Shown piece by piece: positions 8,014 through 16,899 of a DNA stretch of 64,000 nucleotides. Location of the stretch: NCBI GenBank assembly GCA_036273735.1, contig DASUHA010000136.1:1-64000 (forward strand), in the 5' to 3' direction. A program made the translations under genes and the position numbers. Below the pieces are notes generated by a model. The model was not told the DNA's origin and did no database searches. It saw only the letters and a program-made list of their open reading frames with translations. Source of the stretch: 13-2-20CM-66-19 sp036273735 (GTDB lineage Bacteria; Pseudomonadota; Gammaproteobacteria; Steroidobacterales; Steroidobacteraceae). Every line of letters begins with the position of its first letter. The stretch's first letter is position 1.

Positions 8014-10230
8014 TTACTCGTGCGCAGCGCCCTGGCCCGGATGATACTGCCGCTCGATGTGGCCCTGAAGCTGGGATTTGTAGTAGTACACCGGGCGCAG
8101 ATCGCCCATCGCGTACTGGGCTGCCTCGTCGTCGAAGTGGGGCGAAGCCGGATTGCCGCTCTCCCCGCCGGCGGTGATGGCCCAGGCCTGCACCTTGGGG
8201 CCGAACTCCACCACGGCAACGAAACTGTTGCCGCTGCTTCCGTACCACTTGCTGGTGTTGGGGTATGGCCGCGCGCCGAAAGAGGCGAGCGAGCCCCACG
8301 CCGAGGAGGTAAAGGGCACGGGAATGCTCGGCTTCGAGTCGTCGAAGCTCGGATCGATGTTGTCGTTGATGCGCTGGAAGCGGTTGATGTGGCCCCAGGG
8401 GGTCTCCCAGGTGCCAAAGCCGCCGATCAGCCGGCCGGACGCCGCCGCGAGAGATTTCAGCAGCTCCTCGCGCGTTGCCCGTTGCACCACGTAGTCCTCC
8501 GGTGAGATGCCGGCCGCCTGAGCGCGCTGCTGCACCTGGGAGAAAATGTCCGTGCCCCAGAATACGGCGAGGGAAGTGGCGGCGGAGTCGACGCCCCAGC
8601 GGTAATTCCAGGCGCGCAGCAGCGCGATCTGGCCGGCGACCCGCGCCTTCAGCGGGTCGGAGCCGGGCGTGGCGTCATAGGCCTTCAGCAGCACCGGGAT
8701 CATGGTGGCGAATGCAGGCAGGTAACTGTCGAAGGCGGCCGCGGTCACTGAGGCCATCGTCCAGTCCTTTCCGCCCGTCAGCACCTTGAGCGCATGATAC
8801 CCGCGCGGCGTCTCCTCGAAGTTGCGCTCCACGTACTTGGGAAAATCCTGCCGTTTCGGGCTGTACGGCCCCGCCGCCGACCAGGGCCAGTTGTTCGAGT
8901 TGTAGAGCCAGCCGTTGGGCGGATTGAGCAGATGCGGCGTCTGGGCGAGAGTCAGGACGCCATGGATGGCGGTGGCCGGGCTGCTGCCATCGACCGGCTT
9001 GCTCCAGTCGAAGGCATCGCTGCGCCGCGGAATCCAATCGGAGTGCCAGTAGGCGATGTTACCCTCGGCATCCGCGAAGATCGTATTGTTGGATGAATCG
9101 GTGTGCAGCAGCATCGCCTTGCGGAACTGCGCATAGTCCTTCGCTTTCGTGCGGGTGAAATCCTGGACGAGCGCACGTATGGGCGCCTGCATCAGATTGA
9201 TGCTCTCCCACTTGCCGCCGATCCGGCCGATCACCGGCCCGTGCTGTGTGTAGTAGGCGGTAAAGGTCTTCTGCGCCATGCCGCTCGGCGTCTCGTAGCG
9301 CACGACGATGCGGCGGGTCTTGACCGGCAGCTCCCGATCGCCATAGCGGTAGTAGAAGCGGCCCTGCTTCGAGGTCACGGTCTCGAGGTACAGGGAGATG
9401 TTCCGCACCCCGCTCGAGGTATGCATCCAGCCAGCGGTGGCATTGAATCCCTGGTAGATGAAGAACTGTCCCCAGGTCACCGCGCCGTATGCATCGAGTC
9501 CCTCGTCGCTCGCCATCTGCAGCTCGGAGCGGAAGTAAAAGGAAGTATGCGGATTGATCCAAAGGATCGCGTGATGATCGAGCGCGATGGACGGAGAGAT
9601 GGCGATGCCGTTGGAGCCCTGCGGCTCCGGGGGCGGCATCGGCAGGCTGGCGACATGCGCCGGCGCCACGGGCGCGCTGCCGTAGAAGGCTGCGAGCTGA
9701 GGGATGTCTACCCCCACCTCGATGTCGCCGCCGATGCTTCCCTCGGTGAATGCGAGCGCCATCCAGGGCTCGAAGTGGGTGATGACCCGCGGCTTCACCT
9801 CGGCATGAGTGTAGAGGTAGTAATTGAGCCCGTCCGCGAAGGCATCCATGAGCTTCCTGAGCCAGGGCGGACAGTGGGCGTACTCGACCCGAAGCTTCTC
9901 GGGATCGACGAACAGCTGGCTGCGCAGATCCGTGTAGACCGCGGACTCCCCGTCCGCCTGCGCCCGCCACCCCAGCGCATCGATATAGTTGGCCTCGATG
10001 CGGTTGAAGTCGTCCTCGGCCTGCGCGTACTCCATGCCAAAGACCGCATCCGCATCGGTCTTGCCGTACACATGGGCGATACCCCAGTTGTCCCGGTAGA
10101 GGGTGACGCTCCGCGCCTCCTGCTGCCACCGGGCGAGCTCGCTGCCGCTGCCCGCACGCGCAGCACGGGGGAGTGAACAGGCCACCGCAGAGGCAAGAAG
10201 CAGCACCGCGACGACTGGCGATCTCTTCAT
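8014..10230 (-). CDS. Penicillin acylase family (S45-like Ntn hydrolase) precursor
   Basis: S45 acylases are exported precursors that cut themselves to expose an N-terminal Ser nucleophile and hydrolyse amides such as acyl-homoserine lactones, penicillins or lipopeptide amides. The signal peptide is MKRSPVVAVLLLASAVACS. DNWGIAHVYGKTDADAVFGMEYAQAEDDF is the classic alpha-chain opening. The expected maturation site is GSNGI, with Ser206 as nucleophile. TGGKDW and NANIAYWHSDW-like regions of the beta chain follow. A TTG at 10239 sits at better distance from GGGGGAG than the ATG at 10230, so the start is uncertain by three codons. At 738 residues it is full length. Substrate unknown; quorum quenching is one possibility. 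Confidence 0.87.
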   Translation of the reverse strand: MKRSPVVAVLLLASAVACSLPRAARAGSGSELARWQQEARSVTLYRDNWGIAHVYGKTDADAVFGMEYAQAEDDFNRIEANYIDALGWRAQADGESAVYTDLRSQLFVDPEKLRVEYAHCPPWLRKLMDAFADGLNYYLYTHAEVKPRVITHFEPWMALAFTEGSIGGDIEVGVDIPQLAAFYGSAPVAPAHVASLPMPPPEPQGSNGIAISPSIALDHHAILWINPHTSFYFRSELQMASDEGLDAYGAVTWGQFFIYQGFNATAGWMHTSSGVRNISLYLETVTSKQGRFYYRYGDRELPVKTRRIVVRYETPSGMAQKTFTAYYTQHGPVIGRIGGKWESINLMQAPIRALVQDFTRTKAKDYAQFRKAMLLHTDSSNNTIFADAEGNIAYWHSDWIPRRSDAFDWSKPVDGSSPATAIHGVLTLAQTPHLLNPPNGWLYNSNNWPWSAAGPYSPKRQDFPKYVERNFEETPRGYHALKVLTGGKDWTMASVTAAAFDSYLPAFATMIPVLLKAYDATPGSDPLKARVAGQIALLRAWNYRWGVDSAATSLAVFWGTDIFSQVQQRAQAAGISPEDYVVQRATREELLKSLAAASGRLIGGFGTWETPWGHINRFQRINDNIDPSFDDSKPSIPVPFTSSAWGSLASFGARPYPNTSKWYGSSGNSFVAVVEFGPKVQAWAITAGGESGNPASPHFDDEAAQYAMGDLRPVYYYKSQLQGHIERQYHPGQGAAHE

Positions 10231-10559
10231 GGCTTGCAACTGAGCTCCCCCCTGGGCGGCGCGACCCGGCTGCGCCGAGTGCATGATTCGAGCGGCATCG
10301 AGTTTACTTCAGGCTCACCGTTACTTCATCAAGGTGAAACGCAACGTCATTCCACCGCGTAGAGCGCACGTCTCATCGAGTCGCGGCGTGCGCGGGCTTG
10401 CGCAGAAGCTCTGGTACGTAGCGAGCGCGGGCCCGAATGCGACGCGCGATCGCCATGGGTAGTCCACTGCATTGACAGCGCAGGCATTCCGATCAAACAT
10501 TCCGAGCCCGCATCAATCCAATACATCAAGCGGAAAACGCTTCGTAAGGAGGAGCCGTC
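10231..10559. other. Divergent intergenic region, acylase versus amidohydrolase
   Basis: About 330 nt between two divergent genes for exported hydrolases. The plus-strand gene has a strong AAGGAGG ribosome site just before its GTG. I see no clear palindrome and could not place promoters with confidence. Long reading frames crossing this stretch are antisense shadows. Confidence 0.35.
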
Positions 10560-11891
10560 GTGAGATTCCCTGCCCTCTCGGTTTCCCTGTTCTGTGGCCT
10601 CGTTGCGGCCATCTCTCTGGCGAACGCGGAGCCGGCACCGCCGCCCGGGCCCGTGGTGCTGAAGGCAGCCCATATCTTCGACTCCGTCTCCGGCAAGCTC
10701 GCGGACAACGGCGTGGTCGTGGTGCAGGATGGCAAGATCACCGGCGTCGGTGCAGACGCGCAGATCCCGGCAGGTGCCCGCGTCATCAATCTCGGCGACG
10801 CGACTCTGATGCCCGGCATGATCGACTCGCATGTGCACCTCAGCGACGAGTTCGAGGACAACTGGTACAAAGGGTTCTACCAGGACCTGACGCGCGTGCC
10901 CGCGGAGCAGGCGCTCTATGCCGCGCACTACGCGCAGGAGACCCTGGACGCAGGTTTCACCAGCGTTCGAGACCTCGGCTCCACGTACTACATCGCCTCG
11001 GCGCTGCGTAACGCCATCGATGCCGGCGTCATCGAAGGTCCGCGGATGATCGTCTCCAACTACGCGATCGGTTCCACTGGGGGCCACGCGGACAGCGACC
11101 CGCTGCCGCCGAACGTGGCCAAGCCCTTCGGGCCCGAGCGAGGCGTATGCAACGGCCCCGACGAATGCCGCGCTGCCGTGCGCTATCAGATGAAGTACGG
11201 CGCCACGGTCATCAAGTTCATGCCCTCGGGAGGCGTGCTGTCCCTGACCGACCCGGTGGACGTGCCGGAACTCAGCCAGCCCGAAATGGATGCCATCATC
11301 TCCGAGGCGCACGCCTGGCACCGCAAGGTCGCGGCGCATTGCCACGGTGACCTGGCCGCCAAGATGGCGATCCGCGCTGGGGTGGATTCCATCGAGCACG
11401 GCACCTTCCTCAAGGACGACACCCTCAGGCTCATGAAGGAGAAAGGTATCTATCTCGTGCCGACGCTCTATGCCGGCTACTGGGTGGGCCAGAAGGCAAA
11501 CAGCTATCCGCCGGCAATCCGCGCCAAGGCGCTGGCCGCCGCCGCCCAAATGCAGACTATGTTCCAGCACGCGGTGAAGATCGGCGTGCCCATCGCTTTC
11601 GGCACCGATTCGGCGGTGGAGCCCCACGGCACCGACGCGCAGGAATTCTGGCTCATGGTGAAGAACGGCATGACCCCGGCGCAGGCGCTCATGGCGGCGA
11701 CGGCGCATGCTGCCGATCTCCTCTACGGCAAGCGCGAAGATAGGAGCTACAAGCCGCCGGTGGGCACGCTCGAGGTCGGTAAGTATGCCGACATCGTGGC
11801 GCTCCCCGGCAATCCGCTGCAGAACATCCACGCCACCGAGCACCCTATGCTCGTGATGAAGGGCGGCGTCATCTACGTGGGCGGCAAGTAA
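10560..11891 (+). CDS. Exported amidohydrolase, imidazolonepropionase/dipeptidase-like
   Basis: A 443-residue amidohydrolase with a Sec signal (MRFPALSVSLFCGLVAAISLANA), so it acts in the periplasm or outside. The metal sites are complete: HxH in MIDSHVHLSDE, a carboxylated-lysine candidate in ATVIKFMPSGGV, histidines in AAHCHGD and SIEHGTF, and Asp in AFGTDSAVE. The C-terminal composite beta domain ends in ADIVALPGNP. GTG start has AAGGAGG upstream. It is a paralogue of 406-1668, which lacks a signal. Many relatives act on dipeptides such as Xaa-Pro or on N-acyl amino acids; the substrate cannot be chosen here. Confidence 0.88.
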   Translation: MRFPALSVSLFCGLVAAISLANAEPAPPPGPVVLKAAHIFDSVSGKLADNGVVVVQDGKITGVGADAQIPAGARVINLGDATLMPGMIDSHVHLSDEFEDNWYKGFYQDLTRVPAEQALYAAHYAQETLDAGFTSVRDLGSTYYIASALRNAIDAGVIEGPRMIVSNYAIGSTGGHADSDPLPPNVAKPFGPERGVCNGPDECRAAVRYQMKYGATVIKFMPSGGVLSLTDPVDVPELSQPEMDAIISEAHAWHRKVAAHCHGDLAAKMAIRAGVDSIEHGTFLKDDTLRLMKEKGIYLVPTLYAGYWVGQKANSYPPAIRAKALAAAAQMQTMFQHAVKIGVPIAFGTDSAVEPHGTDAQEFWLMVKNGMTPAQALMAATAHAADLLYGKREDRSYKPPVGTLEVGKYADIVALPGNPLQNIHATEHPMLVMKGGVIYVGGK

Positions 11892-11917
11892 CGTCAGCGC
11901 TTGCCTTCGGTGAATCA

Positions 11918-11946
11918 GGCGGGCTCCTCCGGGAGTCCGCCTTTTT
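11918..11946 (+). terminator. Rho-independent terminator
   Basis: A 10-bp GC stem with one G-U pair (11918-11927 with 11932-11941) and a 4-nt loop is followed at once by TTTTT. It lies 27 nt after the amidohydrolase stop on the same strand, a textbook intrinsic terminator. Confidence 0.88.
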
Positions 11947-12051
11947 CATCTCAATTCTCCGCGCAGGAAACCTCCTATTCCCGAGCCGGAGCGTCGGCCT
12001 CCAGCAGACGGAGATCCCCTCACTTCAATGAGGGAAAGACGTTGATTCCAA

Positions 12052-12702
12052 TCACTCCGGTTTCGCGCTCCTCTCCTGCCGCATGCGGGCCTGAAAGCGG
12101 CGTGACTTGGCGTTGTTGCCACATACGGCCATGTCACACCAGCGCCGGCGGCCCGCTTTCGAGCGATCGAGAAACAGCCACGAGCAGTTGCCACCTGCGC
12201 AGATGCGCAGGCGCTCCAGCGGCTCCGGCAACACGATGGCGACGAAGCGGTAGGCGATCAACGAAGCGATGAGATCGAGGTCGACTGCGCCCGCATGCAT
12301 CTCCAGCCGCACGCGGCGCCCTTCATAGCGCAACTCGTGGGCAGAGACGCCCGCCTGCCAATACCCGCTCAAGATGTCCATGGCGCCCTTGGGAGGCCCC
12401 TTCCCGAGAATCATGGCGGTGACGACGGCAAACAGCGCCTCGCGTAATTCCTTCGCGCGCCGCAGTGCCGCGCTCGCCGCCGCGGGGTCCGCCTGTGCCA
12501 TTGTCCGCAGGACATGCAGCACCTTGTCCGGCAACAGGCCCGCGTGCCCTGCCCACTCGAGCAGGCGTGGATAGCCGTCGAGCCAGTCGCTGGGAGCCTG
12601 GTCGCGACCGTTCACGGTGTTGACGAAATCCAGCACGGCGTCGCCACCCACGAAATCTTTGGGCACGAAGACATGCTCTACAACCGGATAAATGTGTTTC
12701 AC
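12052..12702 (-). CDS. CGNR zinc-finger regulator with ABATE domain
   Basis: A 216-residue protein with an N-terminal ABATE stress-associated domain (GGDAVLDFVNTV near residue 17) and a C-terminal CGNR zinc finger: CAGGNCSWLFLD, then KAGRRRWCDMAVCGNNAKSRRF. These proteins are taken to be DNA-binding regulators. GTG at 12702 lies inside a 13-bp palindrome and next to the start region of the divergent arginase-like gene, suggesting that it controls that gene and itself. The frame stays open to 13605 on this strand, but that extension is antisense to the arginase-like gene. Confidence 0.87.
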   Translation of the reverse strand: MKHIYPVVEHVFVPKDFVGGDAVLDFVNTVNGRDQAPSDWLDGYPRLLEWAGHAGLLPDKVLHVLRTMAQADPAAASAALRRAKELREALFAVVTAMILGKGPPKGAMDILSGYWQAGVSAHELRYEGRRVRLEMHAGAVDLDLIASLIAYRFVAIVLPEPLERLRICAGGNCSWLFLDRSKAGRRRWCDMAVCGNNAKSRRFQARMRQERSAKPE

Positions 12703-12745
12703 AGGTTGACAACCTTTGTAACCAGTGTAATACTTTTTACAGGTT
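12697..12745. promoter_or_regulatory. Divergent promoter and candidate CGNR operator
   Basis: Between the two divergent genes lies AGGTTGACAACCT (12703-12715), a perfect palindrome about a central base. ACAGGTT occurs at 12701-12707 and again at 12739-12745, both preceded by a T-rich stretch. A sigma-70-like pair fits the plus strand: TTGACA at 12706-12711 and TAATAC at 12728-12733, spacing 16. The repeat copies flank this promoter, as expected for a repressor. Binding by the CGNR protein is inference. Confidence 0.6.
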
Positions 12746-12762
12746 CCAGAGGTCCAGTCCTC

Positions 12763-13746
12763 ATGACAACGACACGGCGCCGAGTCGTGCAAGCACCGCT
12801 CGCGGCCTTGGCGGCGCTGGCCCCTGCAACCAAGCTGTTTGCCCGGGAAGAGCGGCCCCTCAGGCTCATTCTCGCACCCAGCAATCTGGGCTTGCGGCCA
12901 CCGAGGCCCGGACATCAACCAGGTACTTGGCGTGCTCCACAGGTGCTGATGGCGGCCGGCTTGGCATCTGCGGTAAACGCACGCCAAGTGCTTCCGCTCG
13001 GGCGTCCGACGTACTTCTTCGGGGCGCAGCCCGGCACCCCTATCCGTAACGGCCGCTCGATCCGCGCCTTCTCGCTCCTCCTTGCGGACGCTGTGCATGA
13101 CGTTCTGGAGAAAGGCGGCTTTCCCCTGGTCATCGGTGGCGATTGCAGCGTCCTGCTGGGTGGTCTCTGTGGGCTGCGCCTGGCGGGCGGCCGCGGCCTG
13201 GTGCACATCGACGGTCATAGCGACTTTTATCAGCTTAGCGCCCATGAAACGAGCCTCGGCTCGGCGGCCGGGATGGATCTCGCGCTGGCGAGCGGCCGGG
13301 GGGATCCGCTGGTGACGAATCTGCCGCGGGTGGGGCCGCCACTCGCGCGCGATGAGGACATCGTCCAGATTGGCGAGCGCAATGCGCCGCAGGATCGCGA
13401 TCGGATTCCGGGCACCGGAATCATGCAGATAACGGCACAGCACGCTCTGGGGAACGGCATTTCCGCAGCCGCCGCGAATGCCGTTGCAAAGCTCGAGACC
13501 GGCGGCATCCGCCGCGCCTGGCTGCACGTCGACCTCGACGTGCTGGATCAGAAGGTTATGCCGGCGGTGGATTCGCCCGGAAGCCCGGGGTTGGACTTCG
13601 CGCAACTTTCCGCTCTGGTTGGCGCGCTATACCGCTCCGGGCGGATCGCGGGAGCCGACTTCGCGATCTATGACCCGGAGTTGGATCCCGACGGGCGGTA
13701 CGCGCATCCCATCACCCAATGCATCGCGCGCGCCCTCCGCGAATGA
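12763..13746 (+). CDS. Exported arginase-family (ureohydrolase fold) protein with a His-to-Cys change
   Basis: A 327-residue ureohydrolase-fold protein. Manganese-site motifs are HIDGHSD (His148, Asp150, His152, Asp154) and HVDLDVLD (Asp257, Asp259). The first motif reads GGDCS instead of GGDHS, so the sixth metal ligand, usually His, is Cys128. The N-terminus, TTTRRRVVQAPLAALAALAPATKLFA, looks like a Tat signal with an RRR start. Arginases and agmatinases are normally cytoplasmic, so export would be unusual. It is divergent from the CGNR regulator and followed by a secreted unknown protein. The fold is sure; the reaction (arginase, agmatinase, formimino- or guanidino-acid hydrolase) is not. 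Confidence 0.8.
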   Translation: MTTTRRRVVQAPLAALAALAPATKLFAREERPLRLILAPSNLGLRPPRPGHQPGTWRAPQVLMAAGLASAVNARQVLPLGRPTYFFGAQPGTPIRNGRSIRAFSLLLADAVHDVLEKGGFPLVIGGDCSVLLGGLCGLRLAGGRGLVHIDGHSDFYQLSAHETSLGSAAGMDLALASGRGDPLVTNLPRVGPPLARDEDIVQIGERNAPQDRDRIPGTGIMQITAQHALGNGISAAAANAVAKLETGGIRRAWLHVDLDVLDQKVMPAVDSPGSPGLDFAQLSALVGALYRSGRIAGADFAIYDPELDPDGRYAHPITQCIARALRE

Positions 13747-13797
13747 ATTTGTTGGGTCTTGAGAATCCAATCGCCACCGCGAAGAGGAACATTCAAC

Positions 13798-14343
13798 ATG
13801 CGCACCCTGTTACGCGTCCTGGCCCTGCTGGTGCTGGCCGGCACTACCGCCTCGGCGGCGCCCACCACGAGCCCCGGGCAGACGAGCCACCGCCCCGATC
13901 AGACGCTGCTCGACCGCCTCATCGGGACTTGGGACGTCGACTACACGATCTACGACGAGAACGGCACCACCCGGCACTACCTGGGCACAGCCGTGTACCA
14001 GCGGATACTCGACGGAGCAGCCATCCAGGAGATCTGGGCGGACTCCCACGGCCGCAGCTCGCAGCCCTACGGAACGACCCTCGAGTTTTACGACGGCAAG
14101 CGCGGCCGTTGGACGGCGCTCTGGGTCTATCCCGAGCAGGGCATGTACTACTCCGTGAGCGGTGGGGAGGAGGACGGCCGCATCGTGCTCACCGGCGAGG
14201 ATCAGCAAGGCGTCATGCAGCGCTGGTCGGATGAGGACTTCCGCAGCAATTCATTCGTCGGTCGCTTTGAAGTGTCGAAGGACGGCGGCAAAACGTGGCG
14301 GCTGGTCGGCCTGAACCACATGCAGCGTCAACGGGCGCACTGA
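13798..14343 (+). CDS. Secreted DUF1579-like (lipocalin-fold) protein
   Basis: A 181-residue protein with a Sec signal (MRTLLRVLALLVLAGTTASA) and one domain that opens LLDRLIGTWDVDYTIYDENG and closes with RFEVSKDGGKTWRLVGLNHM. The pattern of a short N-terminal helix, a GTW turn and antiparallel strands fits the DUF1579/lipocalin-like class. The start at 13798 has GAAGAGG upstream and was chosen for the signal peptide. It probably shares the transcript of the arginase-like gene, 51 nt before it. No catalytic residue can be named; ligand binding is a guess. Confidence 0.65.
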   Translation: MRTLLRVLALLVLAGTTASAAPTTSPGQTSHRPDQTLLDRLIGTWDVDYTIYDENGTTRHYLGTAVYQRILDGAAIQEIWADSHGRSSQPYGTTLEFYDGKRGRWTALWVYPEQGMYYSVSGGEEDGRIVLTGEDQQGVMQRWSDEDFRSNSFVGRFEVSKDGGKTWRLVGLNHMQRQRAH

Positions 14344-14430
14344 GCCCCCGCCGGCGATTCGCCTCGGCCATCGTCCATGCTCGCCGCTTGCACGCGCCTC
14401 TACCGCCGAGGCGGTGCACGGCGGCGCAGC

Positions 14431-14985
14431 TCAGGACGTCTGCTTTTCGCCTGTACCGCTCGCCGTAGTCTTCCAGTGTGCGCCGTCCGCCGATTCCTGG
14501 AACATCACCGCAACCTTGTCGGCGGACGCGAATTTGTAAACGATCCTCTGATGAACAGACTTGCCCTTGTGCATCTCGGACCAGGATTCCGTACGCGTGT
14601 TGCCGTCGATCGCCATTTTCGAGGCGAATGGCTTACCGGCGGATTCTCCGCTGTTGAATATCTCGTAGTGCCAGAACGTGCCGCCCTTGCGGTCGTAGGT
14701 GTCCACCACCACCGAGTCCACGTGCCGCCCGCCCCACGTGTTGGAAAAGCTGCACAACATGAAAACGTGGTTGTCGGACCAATGGCAGTCCTCGTGCCAG
14801 GTCCAATCGCTCGGGCGCGCACCCTGCCCGCCCAGGGAATGGCCGTGATACACCCAACGGCCGGCGGATATCTCGAGCTGATGGAGCGCGGCGCCCTCGG
14901 CGGACGGATTGTCCGCGGGTGCCGCGATGGCCATACCCGATGCGAGCAACAGCAGGAATCCGGGCAGAAGGTGGCGGCTGTTCAT
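14431..14985 (-). CDS. Secreted DUF1579-like protein
   Basis: A 184-residue protein with a clear signal peptide (LLPGFLLLLASGMAIAAPA). The domain reads LEISAGRWVYHGHS near residue 38, then TWHEDCHWSDNHVFMLCSFSN, TYDRKGGTFWHYEIFNSG and a final YKFASADKVAVMFQESADG. The order of elements resembles its neighbour at 13798-14343 and the C-terminal domain of the protein at 16900-18933. Two Cys in the CHW and MLCSF segments may form a disulfide. Function unknown. It lies downstream of the AraC-type gene on the same strand, 19 nt from its stop. Confidence 0.65.
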   Translation of the reverse strand: MNSRHLLPGFLLLLASGMAIAAPADNPSAEGAALHQLEISAGRWVYHGHSLGGQGARPSDWTWHEDCHWSDNHVFMLCSFSNTWGGRHVDSVVVDTYDRKGGTFWHYEIFNSGESAGKPFASKMAIDGNTRTESWSEMHKGKSVHQRIVYKFASADKVAVMFQESADGAHWKTTASGTGEKQTS

Positions 14986-15004
14986 CTACGAGCTCCTCGC
15001 GGCG

Positions 15005-15979
15005 TTAGAATCGGAAGCGGCGACGTTCACGAGACTCACCGGGCGAGTACCCGAAGCGGCGGCGGAACGCCCGGTTGAAATAGGACAGGTCGTTGAAGCC
15101 GACCCCATAGGCGATATCGCTGATCCGAAGATGGTCAAAGCGGACGCTGAGCAGTTTCGCAAGCGCGCGCTGCAGCCGTTGCTCGCGGACGAACTCGGTG
15201 AAGCGCGTTCCCTCGCTCTGGAACAGCATTCGGACGTAGCGCGCGCTCAGGCGGTGCCGGGCTGCAACATCGCCCAGCGAGACTTCGCGGTCGAGGTTGT
15301 CCAGAAGGTCGGCCTTGATTGCCAGAAGGCGCGCCGCGCGCACACCCCGGCCCGCGGCCCTCTCCTCGGCCTCCCGGCCGGCCCCGAGCGTCAACGCAGC
15401 CAGATCGTAGATGTGCGCGACCGCCAGCGGTTGAAGTGCCGATGCGCTCAGACCGTTGCTCGCGCGCAGGGCACGCAGGTAGGCCCATAGGAGCTGAAGC
15501 ATTGGCGAGTTGCTCGGAATGCGTCGGCCGCACACGGTCCTTGCGTCACTCAACATCGGTACAAGGGAGCCTTGCGGGAATTCCAGTGTCGCGATCGGTC
15601 CGGCTCGTGAGGTCGTCAGGCTTCCCGGGTCCGCACCCGAGAAGGCGATTGCATCCCCCCGCTCAAGGACCACTTCGCGCCCATACTGTTTCCCCAGAGC
15701 AGCACTTCCGAGGCTGAAAATGAGCCTGTCATGTCCGTCCGAGAAATGAGAGCTCAAGGCCGAGCGGCGCCCCGAAAGCAGTCCCAGGCCAGGCACTCTG
15801 GTCAGCGTCGCGTCAATGTCCAGTGGCTCGTCCGCAGAGGGTTCCACCCGAATTCGATCGCCACCGAACGCCTCGCGGAACATCGCGACGCGATCGCGCT
15901 GCGGCCACGCAGCGGTGCAGATGGTGATGACTCGGGGAGGCTGCGGCGCCTGCGGATCGTGCGTTGTAGCGTCGGGCAC
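15005..15979 (-). CDS. AraC-family transcriptional regulator
   Basis: A 324-residue regulator. The C-terminal ~100 residues form the double helix-turn-helix: VSLGDVAARHRLSARYVRML and then ISDIAYGVGFNDLSYFNRAF, ending in the usual FGYSPGE. The N-terminal part resembles the AraC-binding-like domain of NphR/FeaR-type regulators, with an effector pocket of unknown ligand. GTG at 15979 is preferred because AAGGGG lies 7 nt ahead; the open frame to 16435 is antisense to the membrane gene. It is divergent from that gene, the most likely target, and may also drive the secreted protein downstream. Confidence 0.85.
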   Translation of the reverse strand: MPDATTHDPQAPQPPRVITICTAAWPQRDRVAMFREAFGGDRIRVEPSADEPLDIDATLTRVPGLGLLSGRRSALSSHFSDGHDRLIFSLGSAALGKQYGREVVLERGDAIAFSGADPGSLTTSRAGPIATLEFPQGSLVPMLSDARTVCGRRIPSNSPMLQLLWAYLRALRASNGLSASALQPLAVAHIYDLAALTLGAGREAEERAAGRGVRAARLLAIKADLLDNLDREVSLGDVAARHRLSARYVRMLFQSEGTRFTEFVREQRLQRALAKLLSVRFDHLRISDIAYGVGFNDLSYFNRAFRRRFGYSPGESRERRRFRF

Positions 15980-16115
15980 CGGGATCCCCTTCTGAGCGGC
16001 GGATACTCTAGCGCGATCGCTTCCTCCCTGTCCAAGTCCGCTTCCGCGACGTCCAAGACGCCTCGCCGGCATTTCGGTAAATCCATGCGCAGGTAAACTG
16101 AGCAGGAATAACCCA

Positions 16116-16862
16116 ATGGCCGCAACTGCCATCGATGCCACCGTAAGCTCGAGACCGTCCGGCCGACTCCACGAGCACCGGTTCTTCTGCAGCATTTCGG
16201 TGCTGGTTGCGCTCGTCGTCTTCATCGGCTTCGCGCGCACGTACTTCCTCTCGAGCTGGTTCCATGCGAGGCCATTGCCGGCGCCGATCATCCATATCCA
16301 CGGCGCGGTCTTCAGCGGCTGGATCGCACTGCTCGTGATCCAGGCATCGTTGGCCGCGAGCAGCCGGCCGGACATCCATCGACGCATTGGTATTGCGGGC
16401 CTCGTGCTTGCCCCTTGTGTCGTCACACTCGGCATCCTGGTCGCGAATGAGATGCTGCGGCGCCTATGGGCCGTTCCAGGATTCGATGCCCGGGCAATTT
16501 ATGCAGTGGCCCTGAGCCAGATTCTCGGGTTCGCCGTCCCGGTCACCTTCGCATTCCGCTTACGCCGGAGTCCGGCCTTCCACAAGCGCCTGATTCTGAT
16601 CGGCACGATCGCGATGATGACCGCCGCCTTTGGCAGATGGCCGGTCCATTTCCTTCTGCACAAGCCGCTCCCGGCGATGATTGCAACGTTCGGCCTGTTG
16701 CTCCTGCTCGTGTTCTACGACCTGTTGGCGATGCGCAGAATTCATCCCGCTACGGCGCTGGGCGGCATCTGGGTCGTATTCATCGAGCTGACGGCTATCG
16801 CGATTGGCCACACCACTGAGTGGCAAAACCTCACGGGGTACATCCACTCGGCCGCCACCTGA
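16116..16862 (+). CDS. Polytopic inner-membrane protein of unknown function
   Basis: A 248-residue protein with about seven hydrophobic segments (for example SVLVALVVFIGFA, GWIALLVIQASLA, IGIAGLVLAPCVVTLGIL, MIATFGLLLLLVFYDLLA). Conserved-looking polar sites inside or beside the helices include HIHGAVFSGW near residue 60, PDIHRRIG and FHKRL. This His pattern recurs in uncharacterised bacterial membrane proteins, DUF2306-like in my judgement, and could bind heme or metal, but that is speculation. It is divergent from the AraC regulator across ~135 nt. Confidence 0.7.
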   Translation: MAATAIDATVSSRPSGRLHEHRFFCSISVLVALVVFIGFARTYFLSSWFHARPLPAPIIHIHGAVFSGWIALLVIQASLAASSRPDIHRRIGIAGLVLAPCVVTLGILVANEMLRRLWAVPGFDARAIYAVALSQILGFAVPVTFAFRLRRSPAFHKRLILIGTIAMMTAAFGRWPVHFLLHKPLPAMIATFGLLLLLVFYDLLAMRRIHPATALGGIWVVFIELTAIAIGHTTEWQNLTGYIHSAAT

Positions 16863-16899
16863 CCCTGGGAACGCCGTTGATGCGCCGGCCTCGCTCCGG

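Noticed and set aside
10347..11843. Long minus-strand frame opposite the exported amidohydrolase
   Set aside because: The plus-strand gene has a signal peptide, a strong ribosome site and full catalytic motifs. The antisense product is His/Arg-rich with no domain.
12703..13605. Upstream extension of the CGNR frame
   Set aside because: It lies entirely antisense to the arginase-like gene, is of low-complexity Arg/Gln type, and the domain starts at GTG 12702.
16110..16435. N-terminal extension of the AraC frame
   Set aside because: It is antisense to the membrane protein gene; GTG 15979 with AAGGGG gives a normal-length regulator.
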